A stretch of 60,188 nucleotides of DNA, from positions 1 to 60,188 of the forward strand of contig JANBRJ010000097.1 of assembly GCA_027577595.1 (NCBI GenBank), written 5' to 3'. The stretch comes from Coemansia sp. RSA 487 (lineage: Eukaryota; Kickxellomycota; Kickxellomycetes; Kickxellales; Kickxellaceae). This document shows, piece by piece, positions 29,363 through 37,852 of this stretch (positions are counted from its first letter, which is position 1; each line of letters opens with the position of its first letter). A program made the translations under genes and the position numbers. The notes beneath the pieces are model-generated. The model saw nothing but the letters and a program-made list of their open reading frames with translations, was not told the origin of the DNA and made no database searches.

Positions 29363-29869
29363 CTACGGATCCTTTACTAGATCGCCACCATGGTTCTGAT
29401 CGCTCTCCTCGGAGTTCAGCGCGTATTTCTTTTTCGACCGTTGACGATGCTTATGCTTGCGTGCTTGGAGTTTCTTGATCTTTTTCCCAATCTTTGACTC
29501 CTGGCCATTGATCAGAAGATCGAGCTTTTCAGCAAGCCTCTTGCGCGCGATCTTGCGGTTCTGCTGCAGGTACCGTGTATCTTGACAAATGACCACCGTG
29601 TTTGTGGGCTTGTGAAGAAGTTGCACGCAGCTACTTGTTTTGTTCATTTTCTGACCACCGTTGCCCCATCCGCGCACGTGCTTTTCCTCAATGTCTTCGT
29701 CGTTCAGAATAATTGGGTGATGGTGTCCTTTGGCTTGCTCCGCTCCCTCATTGCTGCCGTCCGCCTTGGACATGAGTAATCGAGATTGAATACACACTTT
29801 GGCTGTTGTTTCAGCTGGCCTTTGTAGTCGCCATATCGGTGCAATCAACGAGGATAGTCTATTGTGCAT
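29363..29869 (-). CDS. Mitochondrial class I release-factor-like protein (MTRFR/C12orf65 type)
   Basis: A 168-residue protein. Residues 1-45 are basic and hydroxylated, fitting a mitochondrial presequence (LSSLIAPIWRLQRP). From about residue 58 comes the class I peptide chain release factor domain with the catalytic GGQ at residues 71-73 (GWGNGGQKMNKTSS), followed by the Lys/Arg-rich tail (KKIKKLQARKHKHRQ) that contacts the ribosome in this group. No codon-recognition domain is present, so it should act in rescue of stalled mitoribosomes rather than in normal termination. Length and order match MTRFR and its fungal relatives. ATG at 29869. It is divergent from the small secreted protein gene. 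Confidence 0.88.
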   Translation of the reverse strand: MHNRLSSLIAPIWRLQRPAETTAKVCIQSRLLMSKADGSNEGAEQAKGHHHPIILNDEDIEEKHVRGWGNGGQKMNKTSSCVQLLHKPTNTVVICQDTRYLQQNRKIARKRLAEKLDLLINGQESKIGKKIKKLQARKHKHRQRSKKKYALNSEESDQNHGGDLVKDP

Positions 29870-30362
29870 TAGAGGAATTAAAGTTGACAGAACACAGCTT
29901 TAAAATGATACGTTTGATTATAGGCAAAAATAATCTGCCTGGATCAACTCGAGATTTTAACTATTGGTGATTGTTAATATATGGCCAAAAGTTGTGGGAA
30001 GACGTCATTCTCTGCCAGCTGAGCGGAATTTCCATTTTATATTGGCAAGTGTTTTTTTTAAAAAAAAATCCAATATCAAACACAGAGATGGATCCATATT
30101 TGACGATAAATCAATGGATTCTGTTTGGTTCAAACTGTATTCTCGGAGCGATGGATCCAAGATCGAAACGGATAGCCTAGGAACAAGTGTTTCAGGTGTT
30201 GTAGGTATGTTTGCTGAAAATATATATAAAGGACGAGAAACGTCCTCTAAAACTAAAGTTAAGGATTCAGTATCAGCAGATTCAGCTAACTGCCTTTTTT
30301 TCTATCTCTCTCCAACGCTACCATTGACAATCATACTTACCTATTTGCTAAACAAAAAGAAA
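29870..30362. other. Divergent promoter region
   Basis: About 490 bp between the release-factor-like gene (-) and the secreted-protein gene (+). The frame of the secreted protein stays open upstream to 29964, but those residues look like translated leader. A clear TATA element lies at 30221-30230. Confidence 0.55.
30221..30230 (+). promoter_or_regulatory. TATA box of the secreted-protein gene
   Basis: TATATATAAA followed by GGACGAG lies 133 bp before the ATG at 30363. A leader of roughly 100 nt ending in a C/T-rich stretch would result. This is the cleanest TATA element I noticed in the window and suggests inducible or strong expression. Confidence 0.6.
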
Positions 30363-31001
30363 ATGAAGTTCTTTGTTCCATACGTTTTTGTCGGCATTGC
30401 TGTGTTTGGCGCTACTGCTTTTGGCCAAGATGGTGGTGATGATACTGACACCGATATTGGCACCGACACTGGAATGGCCGCTTCTCCTACCCAGACTCCT
30501 GCCAATATGTACCAGCCAACACCATCATCCATGATGCCTGGCTTTATGACTGGTGGCATTCCACCGATGAATGTCGTCAACGTCGGCGGTAGCGGTGGCC
30601 CCAGCCGAGGCCAGATGCCCAACATGGTGCAATCGCTGCTTTCGCGCCTTGTGTCGTTCTTCGACCTTTCACATGTAGCTAGCACCACCACCGATACCCC
30701 AGTCACCTTCGACATGGTTTACGATCCATCAATGGGAAAATTCACTCATATGACCAGCAACGTTATGCAGTCCGGCGATACCTACTACGTTCCTGTGTGC
30801 TCCATCGATTCTATCACCGGTACTGGAACCGGAACTGCGTCGGCTCAGGGATGTGACTATGGCGTTCGCCTCAACCCTGTTCCACTGAATGTTGCCCGAG
30901 CGCAGCTGAATATCATTCACACGCTGTTTGCTGTTCTTCGGAATATCGCTCGTCCGGCATTCATGTTTGGCGAATCGAGTGCAATGAACACTGCCCAGTA
31001 A
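30363..31001 (+). CDS. Small secreted protein of unknown function
   Basis: A 212-residue protein starting at ATG 30363 (MKFFVPYVFVG). Residues 1-20 form a signal peptide with likely cleavage after TAFG or ATAFGQ. An Asp/Thr-rich repeat (DDTDTDIGTDTG) follows, then a Pro/Met/Thr-rich stretch. A more ordered part (about residues 95-195) with LLSRLVSFFDLS, a Thr-rich segment and two Cys residues ends the protein. There is no further membrane segment and no GPI-type hydrophobic tail, so it is probably released or wall-associated. I do not recognise a family. A TATA box and leader upstream support real transcription. Confidence 0.75.
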   Translation: MKFFVPYVFVGIAVFGATAFGQDGGDDTDTDIGTDTGMAASPTQTPANMYQPTPSSMMPGFMTGGIPPMNVVNVGGSGGPSRGQMPNMVQSLLSRLVSFFDLSHVASTTTDTPVTFDMVYDPSMGKFTHMTSNVMQSGDTYYVPVCSIDSITGTGTGTASAQGCDYGVRLNPVPLNVARAQLNIIHTLFAVLRNIARPAFMFGESSAMNTAQ

Positions 31002-31145
31002 TTGATCATATTCCCGTATGGACGCTGCAGTATATGGTACTATGATCCAGTAGCATTAAACATTTGTTCAGAACAGTCTTTTTCTCCATGGTTCCTTAAG
31101 AAAATGAGCTATTCAGCAACCACAAAAGAAAGAATATATGCTATT

Positions 31146-31934
31146 CTAGTTGATCTTCGAATAGTTGTTGAGGAACATGTACCGAGAAAACACAAGATAC
31201 AGCTTGCGGAACCACGCAAGCTGGCTCTCATGCATACACATGGCCTGGATACCCATGGAGTATCCTTGGAGATCCGCCACAAACATAAGATTTCTTCCCG
31301 AGACAAAAAACGAGCCCAGTCCAAAGATCGTATCAAGAATGGAGCTGAACTTGCGTGCCAATCCAATCGTCTCCAGCGCATACACGTTGACCGACTTGAA
31401 CTTGAGCCGCTGCGACGTCAAAGCCATGTGCTTCACACCCATATATGCAGCTATATGGTTCTGGTGGCCCGACACGCCGCGCTGGTCAAACGTGAATACT
31501 GCGTCGACGTCACCAACAATGACCACATTTTCGACTACTTTTGCCACAAGTGCAGCATTCCAGATCCGTTGCGGGTCGTCGGGCAGATTGGCATCGTCCA
31601 CTATTATGACGCTCTCAGGCGTCAGTCCAAATCCAACTGATGCCTTGATCAGTTCCTTTTTGCGCACCTCGCCTGCGCCGTCGTGGTCTCCCTTCGACAG
31701 GCACAGCAGCGTGACCGCAATGTCCTTACGTCTGCTCATGTACGCAAGTGTTGGCGAGAAAAACATGCACTCGTCGTCTGGGTGTGCCGTCACAAAAAGA
31801 ACGTGCTTTTGCTTCTTGCCTAGCTTTTCCTTTGGAATGAACTCGCGCTCGGCTATGCCGGGTCGGAAACAAAGGAGCACGTAGAATGCTACCGAGGCGA
31901 GTAGAATCGGAATCACGATGTGTAATATAATCAT
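31146..31934 (-). CDS. GPI12: N-acetylglucosaminyl-phosphatidylinositol de-N-acetylase (PIG-L)
   Basis: A 262-residue ER enzyme that removes the acetyl group from GlcNAc-PI, the second step of GPI-anchor synthesis. It has one N-terminal membrane anchor (residues 3-22) and a cytosolic LmbE-like domain. The metal motif AHPDDE is at residues 50-55, followed by LCLSKGDHDGAG and RKKEL; the second motif is FDQRGVSGHQNHIA, with the histidines that complete the zinc site and catalysis. Length and domain order match the PIG-L family. It starts at ATG 31934 and diverges from the SAP-kinase gene over 400 bp. Confidence 0.95.
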   Translation of the reverse strand: MIILHIVIPILLASVAFYVLLCFRPGIAEREFIPKEKLGKKQKHVLFVTAHPDDECMFFSPTLAYMSRRKDIAVTLLCLSKGDHDGAGEVRKKELIKASVGFGLTPESVIIVDDANLPDDPQRIWNAALVAKVVENVVIVGDVDAVFTFDQRGVSGHQNHIAAYMGVKHMALTSQRLKFKSVNVYALETIGLARKFSSILDTIFGLGSFFVSGRNLMFVADLQGYSMGIQAMCMHESQLAWFRKLYLVFSRYMFLNNYSKIN

Positions 31935-32336
31935 CGCAAATTAGAGCTGTGTCTATTACCCCTGTGTGTAATGTAGAAAAGAAATGAGAAAGAAAAGATA
32001 AAGAACGCTATCTTTTTTAACGTAATACAAGCTTTGATAAACATGGAAATATAGTTTATCTGCTGTGTGGTTGACGCCACTGTTTACTGATCAACGCTCA
32101 GCCTTCGCCGCCAAAATGGAAAATCAAACTCCGTTTAATCCAGAGATTTTTCTCCTGTGGATTGCTTATACCTTGCTGCGGGATCAAGCCTCCGTCATAC
32201 ACATGACTCTTGCTGCCTTTGAATTTTTGGTGCAGGCGTTTTGAGCTCTAGCGTTTCTCTTTTCTTCTCTATTCTGTGCATTAGCTTCCAATTGCTCTAT
32301 TTTCAATCAATACATTTACAGACACCAGCCAAGAGA
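31935..32336. other. Divergent promoter of GPI12 and the SAP-kinase, with a 42-codon upstream frame
   Basis: A 400-bp spacer. It contains the short frame at 32116-32244 (separate entry) and a pyrimidine-rich block at about 32250-32280 before the kinase start. No repeat was seen. Confidence 0.5.
32116..32244 (+). CDS. 42-residue upstream frame or microprotein before the SAP-kinase
   Basis: An ATG in a strong context (GCCGCCAAAATGG) opens 42 codons, MENQTPFNPEIFLLWIAYTL and on, with a hydrophobic, helix-prone composition, ending 92 bp before the kinase ATG. If the kinase transcript begins upstream of 32116, this would be an upstream ORF that lowers kinase translation. Otherwise it could be a separate microprotein. 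No family is recognised. Confidence 0.35.
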   Translation: MENQTPFNPEIFLLWIAYTLLRDQASVIHMTLAAFEFLVQAF

Positions 32337-33550
32337 ATGGCATTTCAGCTAATAGCGCGGCATGTGGACGAGACACTGGAGCAGGAGAACTGGTTTACGC
32401 TCAACAAGCGTATAAAAGCGGACCTCATAGTTTTGTGCCAAGAACGAGGTAAGCATAGAAGCGCCGCCCCTCTCCCTTTTTTCATAGGTATTTGACGCAA
32501 ACAACACTAACAGCGAGAATGGCTCTAAACCAATGATATTTTCCCAACCTGATATCGATAGGTCTCTCGGCAGAGGGCTCAAAGTCGCAGCTGATACAGG
32601 AGCTAATGGATTGGAAGATTAACACAAAGCCTGTGCCTGTACCGTCGAGTCCACACTTGGAACAGGTAAACACGCGGGAAGCCAACCTGCTTTACAGTGC
32701 AGGAGCAAAGAACAGCAACGAGGCATCGGACTACTCGGACGAAATAGCTGTGGACAAGCTGGTTTTCGGGAGCAAAATAGGCTCTGGGGGCTTCAAGGAC
32801 TGCTACCGAGGCGAATACCAAGGAAACCCGGTGGCAATAGGCGAAGTAAGGATAGCAGACTTTTCGTCGAGTGACTTTGAAGAGATCCGGCACGAAATCA
32901 GCGTTTTGAAGCAGCTACGGCACGAAAACATTGTCAAGTTCATCGGCGTGTGCTCGAACAGGCGGAGGCTGTGCATTGTAACTGAGCTGTGCGAAAACGG
33001 CGACCTGTTTGACTTTATGAGAAAAGTTCCCAAGCCGCCGTTTGGCCAGCTAATGATGTTCATGCACGATATTGCACTGGGTGTATCGTATTTGCACACA
33101 CGGCGACCCAGTGTCATCCACCGCGATCTAAAGTCAATGAACGTGCTGATATCGTCTGACAACCGCGCAAAGATAAACGACTTTGGGTTGGCACGTATCC
33201 GCCCGCGCATGAACACGATGGTTCACACTGCTTGCGGGACGCCCAACTGGCAGGCACCCGAGTTCTGGGCATCGCGACCATCGTACACCGAAAAGGTCGA
33301 TGTTTATGCGTGTGGTTTGATCTTCTGGGAAATACTGCAGTGGGGCGAGGAACCGTATCCGTACCACGACATGACTGAACACCAGCTCTACTCGCAGGTG
33401 CGCGACCATGGGTACCGCCCACCGCTGACTCGCCTACAAAAATATCCAAAGGCATTGCTTGATCTCATCCAGCAGATGTGGGCTCAAGTTCCAGCGGACA
33501 GGCCTCCAATGACACAGGTTGTGGAGCGTCTTTTAGAGTATCTTTCATAA
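32337..33550 (+). CDS. SAP-domain protein kinase lacking the VAIK lysine
   Basis: Two exons (32337-32448 and 32562-33550) give 366 residues. Residues 25-56 form a SAP motif (LVCQERGLSAEGSKSQLI-type), a DNA- or nucleic-acid-binding helix pair that is completed only by splicing. The kinase domain (about 103-365) resembles TKL/tyrosine-kinase-like enzymes: HRDLKSMN (Asp 226, Asn 231), NDFGLAR (Asp 244), CGTPNWQAPE and DVYACGLIFWE. The beta-3 VAIK lysine is replaced by Gly 131 (VAIGEV). A lysine instead sits in the glycine loop, GSGGFKDCYRG (Lys 116), the place used by WNK kinases. The alpha-C Glu is present (Glu 149). The kinase is therefore probably active by a WNK-like arrangement. Substrate unknown; the SAP motif suggests a nuclear role. 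Confidence 0.85.
32449..32561 (+). other. Intron of the SAP-kinase gene
   Basis: A 113-bp intron with donor GTAAGC and acceptor GATAG; CACTAAC at 32505-32511 or CTGAT nearer the acceptor could be the branch site. Splicing joins CGA G to GT CTC and restores a continuous SAP motif (CQERG joined to LSAEGSKS), which supports both borders. Confidence 0.85.
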
Positions 33551-33924
33551 TATCCGTTCTCCCCTTACACTTTAATAGAAGGAAATATGCGTGGATGAAA
33601 ATGCTCACAGCAGGGTGTTCAGATTGCGTGCTACCTTCTACCTGTGTTGTGAGAGCCACATGTTCTGAATGTACTTGCACTGTGTGTGTGATTAATTTCA
33701 GTTCCGAATATGTGCATAGTGCATGAGTATTGGAAAGGGTGGAGACAAAACAAGCCAAAGATTCAAAGCGGATTGCACATGTGTTCTCTCTTTTTTTCAC
33801 ATTAATTTTTCTCAACTGTCAAATGACGTCTTCCACAAGAGGGGGAAAGGGCTTGCAAAACAATTGTTCAGGAGGACACACCTTGCATTCAGAGATGCTC
33901 GATAAGACGACAACGTCATTGCTC

Positions 33925-33955
33925 AAGCCTCCTTACTGAAGTCGCAAGGAGGCTT
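33925..33955. repeat. Perfect 10-bp inverted repeat (hairpin)
   Basis: AAGCCTCCTT (33925-33934) is followed by an 11-base spacer and its exact reverse complement AAGGAGGCTT (33946-33955), then a T/C-rich run. It lies 375 bp after the kinase stop. It could be a transcribed stem-loop, a 3' processing structure or a palindromic binding site. Confidence 0.75.
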
Positions 33956-34494
33956 TCTCTTAAGTCAGATGTTAGAACTGATCCCCTTGTTTTTTTAACG
34001 AATTTTAAGAAAGGGTGGGGCCGTATTTTGGTTGCAATTGCTTGGAACCTTTTTCAAATGTCATAGGATAAATGTGTGCTCATATTCAATGAAACAAAAG
34101 ACGAAGTCATTACTACGCCTCCCTCTCCTCGTTTCGTCATATATCAATTGCTTTTTTTTATCTTGTTTCAGCTTGACTCTTATATTCTGTTTGCAATATA
34201 AATGTAATGGGAAAAATGAGGAGAGGGAGTGTGGCATATGTAAACAGCATGCATTCTTTTTTTTTGCTATTTCATTCAAGAGCTTTTTTTTCGTCACGAT
34301 TTCTATATCATGTGTGATATGCAAGGTGAAGGATGTTTTGTCATTTTGCTTTTTTTGTTTGTTTTTTGGTACCTTGTGTTTTAGAAATACGGAATGAAAA
34401 AACAAACTAAAGTACATCAAACAATTCAATAGGCTCTTTAATCTTCCGTATATAAAAAAGACATAATATTTCTTGTTTCCCCTCTCCACCTTTC

Positions 34495-34522
34495 TATTAT
34501 TATTATTATTGTTATTATTATT
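34495..34522. repeat. TTA/ATT microsatellite
   Basis: About nine imperfect copies of a 3-base TTA unit (one with G) upstream of the zinc-finger gene. Confidence 0.8.
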
Positions 34523-34654
34523 CGGATTGTTCTGCTATAACACCGCTCTGCTCTCTTATTGGCATCCATCACCAAACGTTGATTACATTGTTACGCTTGC
34601 CACTTCAATACTTTAGTATTTAAAAACAGAAACACTTCTCAATCAATAGCAAGT

Positions 34655-35035
34655 ATGTCGCTGCAAAAGCAAGTAAGGTTTAGTTCGCAAATAGACATAA
34701 TCCAACCGCTCGAGTACACAGAACATAGTCCAGCCTCGCCCTCCATCAGTAGTATTAGTGACGACTCCGCTGATCCGTCGTCACCTGCAGATGCAGTGCT
34801 GCAGCACAAATACCGTCGTCCAAAGGGCAATAAAGCCCACAGCTCTTCTTCGTTACTCGGGGTTCGTGCTAGAGCAACAAAGGAGAGCATCTTGGGCGAC
34901 CTTTCACGCTACACACAAGAAGCATACATTTGTCCTTTTTGCAGCTCAAATTCCAAGACCTATGCAGACCAACTGATCCATCTGGAGGTTGTCCACCCCT
35001 GGTACGACCTTGACGTGCACAGAAACATGCGCTAA
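34655..35035 (+). CDS. Small single C2H2 zinc-finger protein
   Basis: A 126-residue protein with a Ser-rich, disordered N-terminal two thirds and one zinc finger near the end: Cys 93, Cys 96, His 109, His 114 (C-x2-C-x12-H-x4-H, YICPFCSSNS and on), followed by a short HPWYDLDVHR tail. A basic patch (KYRRPKGNK, about residues 52-60) could be a nuclear signal. A single finger usually contacts RNA or protein rather than long DNA sites. No named family is recognised. ATG at 34655 has A at -3. It is convergent with the RING gene 160 bp away. Confidence 0.65.
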   Translation: MSLQKQVRFSSQIDIIQPLEYTEHSPASPSISSISDDSADPSSPADAVLQHKYRRPKGNKAHSSSSLLGVRARATKESILGDLSRYTQEAYICPFCSSNSKTYADQLIHLEVVHPWYDLDVHRNMR

Positions 35036-35197
35036 TTCCAATTTCCACTTGTGCCTGCATCAAAGTACGCGATATACTGTTTCCCTTTCTTAATGTTACA
35101 TAGCTACCTATCCTCTACGTTTGTGTCGCTCGTTTCAGCAATAAAAAAATTTGTAAGGAAAATGAGTGCTAGTACAAAAAAAAGGCGGAAATACTGC

Positions 35198-37852
35198 TCA
35201 ATTTCTTATTTCTGCTCCTGGTGTTGCTAATGTACTCACCGCCTCTGCTCGACAGACTGGACACATATTGGAGCCCTGTGTAAACCAAGAATCTCCACAC
35301 ACCAGGTGCAAGGCGTGGCGACATCCCAACACCCTCAGCGTCTCTCCAACTTTAAAGTCCTCTAAGCAGACTGGACAACGGTCGGCCGAAACCAGTTTAA
35401 CCGTAGTTGGATGGTCGCCGTGCTCCTCCACCTCGCCTTCCTCTATCAGCCGTGCAACTACATCGGCATTTTGGTTGTCGTCCTCTGCTTCGTTGCCAAC
35501 AATGCCCTCATACCTATACTTTGCTAGCTTCTTATTCACCAGATCCTGGCTGACAGTGTTGGACATCACCTGGCCGATAATGTTTGACAACTCCGTCAGG
35601 ATCTCATAGTTATTTCCAGATGTGCCGTTGTTTTGTGATGCACCTGCTTCTCCGTCGGCAAGTGTATCGCCTAGCATATCGGACAATAACGTCGATGCAA
35701 TGATGTGTAGAAGCAGTGGATTTCCAAGCTGCGTGTACTGAATTGTCAGGTATGCAGACATCATTGGCGTATCGTTGTTGCTATTGCTTCTTCCTTCCGC
35801 AGTATGACGCCCATCTGCTGCCGGCGAGTCTGTGCTCAAATTGCCGGTGTTGTCATTGGATCCACCGACTTCTGCATTGTTTGCCGTTGTGGCTCCTATG
35901 TCACTGCGGCCGTGGCGCCAAGCAGCGAGGCCATCAATTATACTTGGCACAATTCTTCCGACACGAGTGCGAATGCCTCTGAAAATACCCTGGAGTCCGT
36001 GCTCCTCTCCATCGACACCACCACCAGGATCATCATGTCCAGGAGCAGAAGGAGTAGTATGTGGATTTGCGGTGCTGGGAGTGCTAAGGGGAGAAGGAGA
36101 AGGAGAAGGAGAAGGAGAAGGAGAAGAAGAAGGGCCAGTGGCATCAGCGGTACCATGTTCTGCCTGCGAGCCAGCGCTTCCACGTACGTTGAATCCCGCA
36201 CTGATCGCCTGACGCAACTCGCCGCTCATATGCATCCCAAGAATGACAACCGGAATAGGCAAATAACGCCGCTCATCACTCATTGCTTGCACCATGCTAC
36301 GCAGCCGCCGTAACTTCTCCTCACGCTCTCTCTGTCTCATCACACGGAGCAATTCGTTTCTGGACGACTGATGTGCAGCTGTAGAATCACCGCTTGTCGT
36401 GGCCGTCGCTTGCTCTGACAGCGACAGTGCTTCTGAAGCCTGTGTCGCATTGTCAATGCTGTCTATCACAGAATTCAGGTTTGCAATGATACGAGGATCT
36501 CTCGTCTGATCGCTGTTGCCACTACGAGCCTCCCTGCTTGCACTGGAATCATCGCTAGTTCCAGCGGCCCCTCTAGATTGTTCCAGGCTGTTGCGGTAGT
36601 GCTCGTAATGCTCAAGCGTTTGGTCTATGGCGTCGGGAAGCAAAAACATGCGGTAGTGCATCCTTGTATTTCTCATCATCTCCTCAACATTAGGCTGTGC
36701 GTCTTGTTGTGTGCTCTGCTGCGCGCCTGGTTGTCTAGGTTGGTGCAGCGTATGCAAAGAAGATGGGGTGTTTTCCTGGGTTGTGTTTTCAGGAGGACCA
36801 TTACCAGTGTTCGCAGCCGATGTACCAGGAGCCTGCGCTGCCACTGGCCCAGCCTGGATGTGTAGGGGAATGCTGGACTCAAAGTTGGACCGACTCAGAT
36901 CGTTGGCGCTGCTACTGTTTGCGCTGCCTAACTCGGACACGATAATAGAAAGAATAAAGCGTGCCACGTCTCTATATAATGCCACTCTGCTTGTAAAGCC
37001 CATATTGTACATAGGAAGCACCGATTCTGGAGTAGCTGATTGCTGTTGCGTTGAATCGGCTGTTGTACCATCAGCAGATGTCGCTGTAGCAGAAGAAGCG
37101 TCGTTATTAGAAGCATTTGCTGAAGCAGTCGGGGCGGTGGTTGGAGTTGGAGCAGAGAAGAAGTTTGCGTTATTTGCTACATTCCCGTTCCGCAACGCAT
37201 CCATCTCTTGTGGATTGTTAACGGCGGCAAGAGCAGTTCCGCGCTCCTCAAGCTCGCGCGCAACGGCATCAACGATAGATCTACCAATGATACGAGCCAA
37301 AAGCAGGTCCCCGCCACGTACACGATTCTGACGCCTCGGAGAAGAAGATGCTGATTGGGTTGGATTCTGGGAAGATGTGTTTTGCGATCGAGTATCAGCT
37401 CCGCCATCCACATCAGCCATCTCAACATCCTCGTGTCTATTAGCGTCAGCCATTTGTGCGTTGGTTCTGGAAAAAGAACTCTCCTCAGTCATAGGCAGCA
37501 CCGCCTCAATGAGCTGTGCTGCATTCCTGCGCATTTCTCCCATTTCTTGGTCGCTGTCGTTATCACGACCTGTATTCTGTGCGCTTATGCTCTGTGACAA
37601 CGGTGTTTGTCTTACCGATTGTGTTGCTGAGACTGTGGGATTGGCGTACGGCGAATAGCGGGCAGCTACATTCCGGCGACGGCGTGGTCCTCCTGAAGAG
37701 CCACCAGTATCATCCGTACCCCCATTTGCCCGCCTTCCGCCTCTCCTTTGCCGTGAATCGGTTGCGGAAGATGACCCTGCTGGCTGCTGTTGTGCTTCAG
37801 CTTGGTCTTCTGCGGCATTGCTGTGTGGAATAGACGAGGCTGTCTGTCCCAT
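35198..37852 (-). CDS. RING-H2 E3 ubiquitin ligase-like protein
   Basis: An 884-residue protein, mostly disordered (Ser/Ala/Asn/Gln-rich), with a C-terminal RING-H2 domain: Cys 826, Cys 829, Cys 844, His 846, His 849, Cys 852, Cys 864, Cys 867 (CPVCLEDF to CPVCRAEA). Ahead of it are short conserved-looking helices (about residues 285-300, 405-420, 500-530, 675-700). A Ser-Pro dipeptide run (about residues 577-588) is encoded by a GGAGAA-type repeat at 36090-36135. RING-H2 proteins recruit ubiquitin-conjugating enzymes; the target is unknown. The coding DNA after the last Cys contains a textbook donor (GTGAGT, 35234-35239), so the final 12 residues may come from an unspliced intron. ATG at 37852. 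Confidence 0.85.
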   Translation of the reverse strand: MGQTASSIPHSNAAEDQAEAQQQPAGSSSATDSRQRRGGRRANGGTDDTGGSSGGPRRRRNVAARYSPYANPTVSATQSVRQTPLSQSISAQNTGRDNDSDQEMGEMRRNAAQLIEAVLPMTEESSFSRTNAQMADANRHEDVEMADVDGGADTRSQNTSSQNPTQSASSSPRRQNRVRGGDLLLARIIGRSIVDAVARELEERGTALAAVNNPQEMDALRNGNVANNANFFSAPTPTTAPTASANASNNDASSATATSADGTTADSTQQQSATPESVLPMYNMGFTSRVALYRDVARFILSIIVSELGSANSSSANDLSRSNFESSIPLHIQAGPVAAQAPGTSAANTGNGPPENTTQENTPSSLHTLHQPRQPGAQQSTQQDAQPNVEEMMRNTRMHYRMFLLPDAIDQTLEHYEHYRNSLEQSRGAAGTSDDSSASREARSGNSDQTRDPRIIANLNSVIDSIDNATQASEALSLSEQATATTSGDSTAAHQSSRNELLRVMRQREREEKLRRLRSMVQAMSDERRYLPIPVVILGMHMSGELRQAISAGFNVRGSAGSQAEHGTADATGPSSSPSPSPSPSPSPLSTPSTANPHTTPSAPGHDDPGGGVDGEEHGLQGIFRGIRTRVGRIVPSIIDGLAAWRHGRSDIGATTANNAEVGGSNDNTGNLSTDSPAADGRHTAEGRSNSNNDTPMMSAYLTIQYTQLGNPLLLHIIASTLLSDMLGDTLADGEAGASQNNGTSGNNYEILTELSNIIGQVMSNTVSQDLVNKKLAKYRYEGIVGNEAEDDNQNADVVARLIEEGEVEEHGDHPTTVKLVSADRCPVCLEDFKVGETLRVLGCRHALHLVCGDSWFTQGSNMCPVCRAEAVSTLATPGAEIRN
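36085..36137. repeat. GGAGAA microsatellite coding for Ser-Pro repeats
   Basis: A tandem hexamer run GGAGAAGGAGAA (plus strand) inside the RING gene encodes alternating Ser and Pro on the minus strand. It is a likely length-variable site between strains. Confidence 0.8.

Larger units (their letters stand above)
33551..34654. other. Intergenic region with a perfect hairpin
   Basis: A 1.1-kb AT-rich spacer between the SAP-kinase and the zinc-finger gene. It contains a 10-bp perfect inverted repeat (33925-33955), T runs, and a TTA microsatellite (about 34495-34522). No coding frame with protein-like composition was found. Confidence 0.5.

Noticed and set aside
29964-30362. N-terminal extension of the secreted protein frame
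   Set aside because: The extension spans the TATA box and leader; a signal peptide begins exactly at the ATG at 30363.
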